DNA from: Pegoplata infirma
Taxonomy: Eukaryota > Arthropoda > Insecta > Diptera > Anthomyiidae
NCBI GenBank assembly: GCA_963921195.1
Contig: OY992536.1
Coordinates: 89,571,007-89,635,006 of the forward strand
Reading direction: 5' to 3'
Length of the DNA: 64,000 bases
Both the position numbers and the translations under genes were made by a program. Positions 56,746 to 64,000 of this stretch are shown one piece after another. The number at the start of each line of letters is the position of its first letter. The first letter of the stretch is position 1. The notes under the pieces are model-generated. The model was not told where the DNA came from, did no database searches, and was given only the letters and a program-made list of their open reading frames with translations.

Positions 56746-57240
56746 AGAATTTTTCTTGAAATTAATTTGAGCCTTCAAAACATATCTTGAATACAAACTT
56801 ACTTCTTTCTAATCTATTATAACAAAATTTATGATTTATTTATGATTTTTCTAAAAACAACACCATAAAGACAAATACAATAGTTTTAACAATTATTTGT
56901 TTATTTTTTTTTAACGGTAAGACACAACAATTTTATTATTATTTATTAATAAAACACATACAATACTAATATATAATACTCAAATACAATACAAATACTA
57001 TTGTCTACTACAAAAAAAAAATACTTGATCATAAAATATATTGGTTTTTATTAAAGTTTTGTTTAATGTTTTTTGTTTTTAACATGATTTCCTTTTTATT
57101 TTAGTTTTTATAAATGTATTATGTATTTTTTTTTTTTTTTGTTCGAAATTTAATTATTCTATTTAAATGGATTTCGTTGGTTTATCTACTAAATGTTTTT
57201 TTGTTTAAGTTTTTTTTTTTTTTGATTTTGTTTTAGTTTT
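56746..57240. other. Unassigned AT-rich DNA (3' UTR-like on minus strand)
   Basis: If the exon at 57241-57296 is real, this would be its 3' UTR; several AATAAA-type signals occur on the minus strand (for example near 56945). No other feature. Confidence 0.35.
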
Positions 57241-57296
57241 TTATGATGCCTGTTCGGATGGATTGAGGGACAATTGACGCATTGCAAATGTGGTTT
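57241..57296 (-). CDS. Candidate terminal coding exon, unidentified protein
   Basis: On the minus strand a long T-rich tract ends in TTTAACAG (57304-57297), a good 3' splice acceptor. The 56-base exon then reads, after two bases finishing a codon, TTFAMRQLSLNPSEQAS and TAA. This patch is clearly less AT-rich than the surrounding kilobase. It looks like the last exon of a host gene whose earlier exons lie at higher coordinates or outside the window. No family recognised. Confidence 0.4.
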
Positions 57297-57299
57297 CTG

Positions 57300-57955
57300 T
57301 TAAATATAAATAAAAATAAAAAAAAAATAAATAAACATAAAAAATATATAAAGACAAAAAATATGGTAATAAACATAAAAACACTTAACAGCAAAAACAA
57401 TCAAAAAAATATTTTAAATTATAATGTTTGTTAAAATTAAGTTGTTTTATTTATTGTTGTTAAAAAAACACAAAAAAAATCTAAAAAACTAATTGGTGGA
57501 TATGTTAAAAAAAATATGATTTTTAATGAATAATCATCTATGATTTTGAACGAATAATCTATGATTTTGAATGAATAATCTATGATTTATGACAACTTTT
57601 ATTAGTGTTTTGTGTGAAAATATTAAACTTTGGTTATTCATTAAACTAATAAACCTCCTATTATGTTTTCTATTTAAGATAATTGAATAATTTGTTTATA
57701 TTTCGTTAATAGATTTTATGACATTATTTTTTGTAAAATTTTAAATTTTATAGTCTGACCTAAAACCGATAGTATTAGCCTGACTGACCGATTGGCAATA
57801 ATCCTCTACAAAATCAGTAATAAAACCGCTAAAGCAGAGAATTGAAATTTGGAATGTAAGAGGGAATTTTTTTGAAATTTCGACTCTAATGGGGAAAAAT
57901 GGGGAAAATAGGGCCCTTTGTGGAATTTTGTATCTTCTGAACTAATATTCCTAGA
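57300..57955. other. Unassigned AT-rich DNA
   Basis: No further exon could be recognised. 'tctatgattttgaatgaataa' is repeated three times near 57535-57590. Confidence 0.4.
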
Positions 57956-58122
57956 AACTTGAAAATTAGACTCTAGGATAGGCCGGGTCAATTTTTTTTG
58001 TCAAAAATCGTATAGCAAAAACATAATCTACAAGAAATTCTAAGAATATTTCCCAAAGAAACTATGTTTCTAAAATCAAACCCTATACCGCGCCTAACGA
58101 CATGAAGATTTGTCCGTCCGTC
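57956..58122 (-). repeat. Left arm of a distant inverted repeat
   Basis: Inverted match to 60902-61072: both contain GGCGCGGTATAGGGTTTGAT and 'aatttcttgtagatt.tg' followed by the GACGGACGGAC stretch. Together they bracket about 2.8 kb with elements E and C. Confidence 0.65.
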
Positions 58123-58649
58123 CTTTTTTTCATAAGCAAAACATTGAACTTGACTCTTTTTTGGTGTTTGTGTTAATTTTTGGGCTTTGATGTGCTCTGA
58201 GGTATATAGAAAAATTTTATTGGCAACATTTTTGTAGAACATTTCATCCCCACCTTCCCCCTCTCTCGGGGTGTTTTTTGCGATTTGTTAGAATAGAGTC
58301 AAAAAATACCGTTATGAGAGGAAGTTAGAGGGTTAATATGTTTCACAAAAATATTTTCCATAATATTTTCAACAAAGTTGCTGAACATACCCTACACCTC
58401 AGATGTAAAGAAAACATAGTTTTATATACCGATATACAGCAAGAACATATCCAGCATAGAACAATTTTTGGGATTATGACCGGCAAGTATATTAGACATA
58501 ATCCTTGAAATGGAGAAATAAATAATTAGATTGATTTGTAATGAAAACGTTACAGACGAAAAATTATAATAAGAAATTTTAACATAAAATCGCTGCTTTT
58601 ATTCTTAATCCATGATAATTTTACTCCATTATTTATTTTATATTGGTCT
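58123..58649. other. Unassigned DNA
   Basis: No gene recognised. Confidence 0.35.
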
Positions 58650-58719
58650 GCAGTATATTAACATGTAGCGTGATACTCTGAAAGTAAGGGGTTGTGGGTT
58701 CGATTCCCTCCAAAGCCTT
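58650..58719 (+). other. Decayed tRNA-like sequence
   Basis: Perfect B-box GGTTCGATTCCC (58697-58708) with a plausible T stem, and an upstream CTGCAGTATATTAAC resembling a D arm. The acceptor and anticodon arms do not pair convincingly. Probably a tRNA-derived fragment. Confidence 0.35.
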
Positions 58720-58819
58720 TGTATGTTAATTTCAAAGGGAAGCTGGTGCAGCGGATTTTTCTTAGTAAATAAAAGTATGTAATTGAGGATCATAATGATA
58801 TTTCGTCAAAAAAAACATC

Positions 58820-60392
58820 CCGAGTAAAAAATTTTATATGATGCAATATATAATGATATGTAATACAATATATAATTATACGCAATTTGATCCGAAAAAT
58901 GGTGGATGTTTTTGCATTAAAAAATATCAACTTGTATAAAATATGATTTGATTTCATCCGAGTTTTGACCAGACATTGCCATATATTGGTGGATCTAATT
59001 GCATAAAAACATATAAAATCCTGGTGTTTTTTTGGTTTGGGTTGAGATACACCACAGGTCAACGATACATTCACCAAACATATAATTTTCTAAAACAAAA
59101 AAATGTTTTGGTACGCTTCGAACCAGATAGGTGATATACATAACCCTAACAAGAAAATGTTTAGAAACATTTTAAAAAGTTTTTTATACTTTGCCTAAAA
59201 AACTTAGAAAATTGTTGGTTAATTAGAAACATTTATAGTTATATATGGAACAGAATGAGAAATATATAATTTTATATTAAATTATACAGAAAAATAAATT
59301 TTGTATTGACCCTCATATAATTAAATATAATTATATCAACCGTACGCATTTTAATCCGAATCATGATTAAATTATATATAACTACATATGACTGCATTTA
59401 AAAAATTTAGAAAATAGCTCACGGAATATATGATCATTAGAGTGTCCCTTATTTTGGAAATGTTGGAAATGTTGAGACGGTACCCCCTCATTTTTTTCCT
59501 TTTGACTAAAAAATAACTCAGGAAAAATTTTACGCCCCTACGACCACGCCTTCCCTACGCGACGGGGCCGTAAAGAGCGGGGCCTTAAAAATCATTTTTC
59601 CATACAAAGCAAAAAAAATTTTTTTTGATTTTAAATATTTTTGTTATTAATTATAATATAGCTTGGTTAGCTTATTCACGACAAAAAATTTGATTTTGGT
59701 GGGATGAGGCTTAAAGTTTTAAAAAATATTTTTTCTTAGTTTTGACAAGCAACCGTTTTTGTTGAATTGTTGCTTTTAATGATATATTTTCATAAAAAAA
59801 TATTATTCCTATCTGTGACATCTTTATCGTGATCTAAAAAGGGTAAAAAATGCATTTTTGATGTTTTTTGATACACGATCAAGGTGTCACAGATATGAGT
59901 AATATTTTTTTATGAATATATATCATTAAAAGCAACATTACAACTAAAACCGGTGCTTGTCAAAACTAAAAAAAAAAAATTTTAAAAATTTTTACTGTAG
60001 GACCCCAAAAGCTCTAATTTTTTTTTTCGAAAAATTTTTTAAAACTGAAAGCCTCATACCACCAAAATCAAATTTTTTGTCGTGAATAAGATAACCAAGT
60101 AATATTATAATTAATAACAAAAAAATTTAAAATCAAAAAAAAAATTTTTTGCTTTGTATGGAAAAATGATTTTTAAGGCCCCGCTCTTTACGGCCCCGTC
60201 GCGTAGGGAAGGCGTGGTCGTAGGGGCGTAAAATTTTTGCTGAGTTATTTTTTAGTCAAAAGGAAAAAAATGAGGGGGTACCGTCTCAACATTTCCAACA
60301 TTTCCAAAATAAGGGACACTCTAATGATCATATATGATTCGTTAGGTTTGTATCAAGTTATATATTGTTATATATGTTTATTTTTACTCGGG
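58820..60392. mobile_element. Element E with CCCGAGTAAAAA ends, interrupted by C
   Basis: Inverted ends CCCGAGTAAAAA (58820) and TTTTTACTCGGG (60392). The interior is rich in 'atatataat' and 'aaatgg.ggat' words and includes GATCCGAAAAATGG shared with MITE F. Flanking bases are AT on both sides rather than the TA seen around F. Element C is inserted within it. Confidence 0.6.
59438..60323. mobile_element. hAT-like foldback element C, intact copy (886 bp)
   Basis: Ends TAGAGTGTCCCTTATTTTGG and its complement; 8-bp duplication ATGATCAT at 59430-59437 and 60324-60331 (itself a palindrome, fitting nTnnnnAn). The two arms are near-complete inverted copies with a short loop around 59840-59870. No coding sequence. 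This copy gives the uninterrupted structure of C' at 5141-8157. Confidence 0.85.
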
Positions 60393-60479
60393 ATAGATAT
60401 TTTAGTGCAATGAAAGTGGAGAGTTGCATATCGGAGAGGAAAAAAACTGTGTTCGATAAAAATTTTTGATAACAGAATA

Positions 60480-60901
60480 TTCTTTTTTACATCAGTATTT
60501 TATTTATTTTGAGTAATTTTTTTTTTTTTTTTAATTTTTGTGAAAAAAAAAAAAAATTTGAGTGTAAATTTTTTTGAGTGTAAGTTTTTTTTTAATGTAA
60601 TATTTTTTTTAGTTTTTTTGAGTGACAAAAATAGTTTCTAAAATATTTTTTTTTTGACTTACCATTCCTTTTCAAAGAATGTTTAGCGTTTTTTTAAACA
60701 CTGGAGTTCGGGATAAAACCCATCTGAAATTCCCCATTTTGCTAATAACTTATGAACTACTTGACAGATTTCGCTGAAATTTAGTATTAATCTGACCGGA
60801 AGTATAACAAATATATACGCCACGCCTCACCAGATTGCCATATATATTTTCCATTCTTTCGCTAACATTTGAAAGTTAGCGTTTTTCATATAGACAGAAA
60901 G
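60480..60901 (+). repeat. F1-like degenerate repeat
   Basis: Contains 'ttgagtgtaaatttttttgag', 'ttgctaataacttatgaact', 'agatttcgctgaaattt' and ends in CAGACAGACGGACGG-like sequence, the F1 body order with heavy divergence. Confidence 0.55.
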
Positions 60902-61072
60902 ACAGACGGACGGACGAACTTTCATGTCGTTAGGCGCGGTATAGGGTTTGATTTTAGACCAATGGTTTCTTTGGAAAAGTTTCTTAGAATTTCTTGTAGA
61001 TTTTGTTTTTGCTATACGATTTTTCATTTTTTTTCGATCCATACAAATCGACCCGCCCTACTCTAGGATCTT
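60902..61072 (+). repeat. Right arm of a distant inverted repeat
   Basis: Inverted partner of 57956-58122. It is followed by two direct units of about 120 bases starting CTAGGATC.TCTCGC (61062 and 61184). Confidence 0.65.
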
Positions 61073-61496
61073 CTCGCAGATATAACATTCCGAAAAATTT
61101 TTTTTTTGAAAAGTCCGCCTCTAAGGCCTTGCAAGGGTGTAAAAAGGTGGAAATAGAGCAAATTGGTACATTTTTTTATCATCTAGGATCATCTCGCGGA
61201 AATAACATTCTTCAAAAAATATTTTTTGAAAATTGCGCTGGATATAATCCAGACACTTGAAATTTGGCCTCTAGGACCTATCGCGGAACTAAATTTTTAA
61301 AAAACTAATATTTTGAAAAGATTTTTTTGTAAAATTATCTTGGAAATTTGTAAAATTACGAAAAAAAATTGTAAAATTACAAAAAAAAGGAAATTTCGAT
61401 ACAAATTTGTTTGTTAAAAAACAAATAAAACTGTCAAATATTGGTAAAATGGGATTACGAGAGTTTTCAAGTAATTCGACAAAGTTTTTTTTTTGT
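61073..61496. other. Unassigned DNA with a ~120-bp direct repeat
   Basis: The two 'ctaggatc.tctcgc.gatataacatt' units are the only structure seen. Confidence 0.4.
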
Positions 61497-61870
61497 GTGT
61501 AGGCAAAGCGTCTCAGAACCTGACACTTTTTCTATAGGAAAAATGTCTTAGATTTTCAAATTTGTTCAATAGGAAAAATGTCTCCGGATTTTAGAATTTT
61601 TCTTTAGTAAAATGTATCATAATCTGAGACTTTGTTTAAAGAAAAAATCACTCAGGATCTGAGCCTGAGGAAAAATGTTTTAAAACCTCAGTCTATTTCT
61701 ATATGAAAAATGTCTCAGAGAATATTTCACAATCTGAGACTTTTTCCTTGAAAAAACATTTTAGAAAAAAAAATTTTTCATTAGGAAAAATCTTTCAAAA
61801 TCTAGGAAATTACAACGAAAAATGTTAAAAAGTATAAATTTTTCTTATCTTATGTACTTTCTATAGCAAA
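61497..61870 (-). repeat. Degenerate Sat2 repeats
   Basis: Diverged units such as 'tctcagaacctgacactttttctatagg' in block C orientation. Confidence 0.7.
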
Positions 61871-61908
61871 GTTTGTCTGAATTTGTTAATTTCGGTATCT
61901 TAAACTTA

Positions 61909-62172
61909 CACACAAAAAAAATTTTCCAATGAACAACTTTCATAGTATTTATAAACAAATTCATAAGATTTATTAACTTTTTTATAACACTTATAAGCTT
62001 TTTCATAGTATTTATGAATAAATCATAATATGTGAAATTTAAGAATATTTAACATTTTTTCATAAATACTATGAAAAAGTTCAAAAATTTAATGAAAAAG
62101 CTCATAACTTTTATGTATTTGTACATTAATACTATGAATTTCGTTCATTGGAAAATATTTTTTTTTTCTGTG
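61909..62172. mobile_element. TA-flanked palindromic MITE G, copy 2
   Basis: 264 bp, ends CACACAAA / CTGTG with inner CCAATGAAC / GTTCATTGG, TA at 61907-61908 and 62173-62174; inserted in degenerate Sat2. Confidence 0.75.
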
Positions 62173-62199
62173 TAAAAAATAAATGCATTTAATAACAGG

Positions 62200-64000
62200 T
62201 TATGAATTTGCAGGAAAGTGTTTTAGAATTCGATTATTTTTCTAAGGAAATAGATTTGGGATTCTGAGAATTAAAAAAAAAACATATCTCAAGTCTAAGA
62301 ATTATTCTATACGACGAATTTTTCTAAATAAATAAATCTAGTTTCGGTGGGAAAATTGCCAAAGTATCTAAGAGTTTTCTATTTGAAATCGTATCAGAAT
62401 CTAAGAATTTTTACAATTTTTTTCCAAGAATGGAAAATTACTCAGAACCTCCGAATTTTTCTTTTGGGAAAATGTCTAATTGTAAGAATTATAATTTTTT
62501 TTTTTAGCAAATGACTCAGAAAAATTTCAAAATTAAAAACCATTTCTTGATGAAACGTTTCTTAAATCTGATATTTTTTTAATCGAAAAATGTTTTCAGA
62601 ATCTAGACTTTTACTATTGCAAAAATGGGACTTTTTCTCAATTTTTTTTTTTACTAATCAAAAAATTTTTTGCAGGGAACCTCTGGTCGTTTTTGAATCG
62701 TTAATAAGGATTTTTATTGTTTATCTGTTGTTTATTTTGATTTTTCGATGTAAACATTTCCAAATTTAAAAAAAACTTATTCCTACAAAAAAGATTTAAG
62801 TACTTAAGAAAATTTTTGATATTTTGAAAAATGTCAACTCAAGAAATTCTCAGGTTCTAAAGCATTTTTCTGACAGCAAACGACTCAGATTCTCAATAAT
62901 TTTTCCAATAGAAAATATATCAAATTTCACGTTTATTCAAATAAATTTTCCTGATTTTGAAATTTTTCTGTGTCATTTGCTTAAAGAGATAGTATATCCC
63001 AATAGAAAAATTCAGAGGTTCTGAGGTATTTGGCTACAAAAAGCTTTTAGAATTTATAAAATTTTCCCGACAAAAAATTTCCATATTTAGAAAAATTCTT
63101 CGTATTGAAAAATTCTCCGATTTAGTGGCGTTTTCCCTATATAAAAGTTGTCAGGCTCTGAAGTTTTTTTATTCTTTTTTTCTACAGAAAAATTCTAAGA
63201 TACCGAAACGTTCAGGTTTTGAAGCACTACTTGTAAGACTTTAATGCCTTTTAAAGTTTTTTGAGGCGATTTCCTAGATTCTAAGAAATTTTTCTATAGA
63301 AAACTATATTTCTGAGACATTTTTTTTCAAACTTTAGAACTTTAGAAAAAGTTTAAGATTCTTAACCATTTTCTGTGACATATTTCATATTGAAAAGTCT
63401 GAGAATCTCAGAAAATTTTTCTACAAAAAATAAGATTCTGAGACATTTTACCTATAATTTTTCTATCTTACTCAGCTTCAGAGACATTTTACCTATAGAA
63501 AAAATCTCAGATTCAGGGCCTCAGAGATTTTATTACACAAAAAGTCTTAGATTCTGAGACATTTTTCAAAAAAAAAATTCAGAATCTAAGACACTTTCAC
63601 AGATTCTGTGATATTTTTCCTTAAAGTCTCAGTAATCTAAGGCATTTCTTCTGCGAATTTTTTCCTATAGAAAAAGATTATGTGACATTTTTCGTATAGA
63701 AAAATTCTCACATTCTGAGACATTTTTCCTATAGAAAATTTTTGAGATTCTTGGACATTTTTTCTGAGGAAAACTCTCCCATAATTTCCTTTTCTTTTTC
63801 CATTTCACCCATTTTCTTCTCTGATTTTTCCAAAGCAGAATTATCAGTTTTTTTCTAATAAAAAATTGTTCCTATAATAAATTCTCAGATTTATAGAAAA
63901 ATTGTTAGATTTCCCTATAAAAAAATTACGAGTTTATTCCAAAAGGAAAGTTCTGATTTTCCTAAAAAAAAACTTTAAAAAATTTACAAATTATTCCTAT
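62200..64000. repeat. Degenerate Sat2 repeats to window end
   Basis: Recurring 'aga.tctgag.c.tttttcctatagaaaaa' words with a roughly 35-base rhythm but strong divergence and mixed orientation. It suggests an old, no longer homogenised flank of the satellite. Confidence 0.65.

Overview
This is AT-rich, gene-poor, eukaryotic repeat-dominated DNA, most likely insect and probably a brachyceran fly. The fly assignment is an inference. It rests on a non-LTR retrotransposon with a fly-style downstream promoter element, a satellite built on the DRE-like site TATCGATA, many foldback or MITE-like DNA transposons, and dispersed repeats ending in GACGGACGGACATC...TAGATCG...GGAGGGTATAAA, a style I recall as common in dipteran intergenic DNA. 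There are no prokaryotic gene arrays, rRNA genes or CRISPR arrays, and no complete host gene can be called.

Layout. 1-11.5 kb: head-to-head and tandem copies of a dispersed repeat (called F1 here), a second dispersed family (F2), a foldback element (L), a hAT-like foldback element (C') split by another hAT-like element (D, perfect 8-bp target duplication), a small TA-flanked MITE (G1) and an inverted-repeat element (K). 11.5-30.7 kb: a decayed 47-bp satellite (Sat1) that has acted as an insertion sink. It contains a 4-kb long-TIR element with an 8-bp target duplication (A), itself split by element B; a CACTR-ended foldback (Q); element O with repeated GTCGCACGGGAC motifs; and a full-length 5.2-kb non-LTR retrotransposon (24638-29843) with two long ORFs and a 13-bp target duplication. 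30.7-47.7 kb: unassigned AT-rich DNA, a dead 3' end of a related non-LTR element, a 120-bp tandem repeat carrying YY1/Pho-like sites, TA-flanked CACTCAAAA elements (H), a TTAA-flanked piggyBac-like element (J), a possible minus-strand promoter near 41.56 kb, and a hAT-type element (M) with an 8-bp target duplication that hosts another element (N). 47.7-64 kb: a 35-bp palindromic satellite (Sat2) in three homogeneous blocks. Blocks A and B are in one orientation and block C is the reverse complement of B, so B and C form a very large inverted repeat. Diverged satellite continues to the window end, interrupted by hAT-like element C inside element E.

Function. The only well-supported protein-coding unit is the retrotransposon: ORF1 (RNA-binding or chaperone type) and ORF2 (endonuclease, reverse transcriptase, RNase H). 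Everything else is structural or parasitic DNA. Two short stretches, at 52.3 kb (+) and 57.2 kb (-), look like terminal coding exons of unidentified genes. The most interesting features are the inverted satellite blocks (possible long double-stranded RNA source), the DRE-dense satellite, the apparently young retrotransposon, and a precisely datable nest of transposons with readable empty sites.
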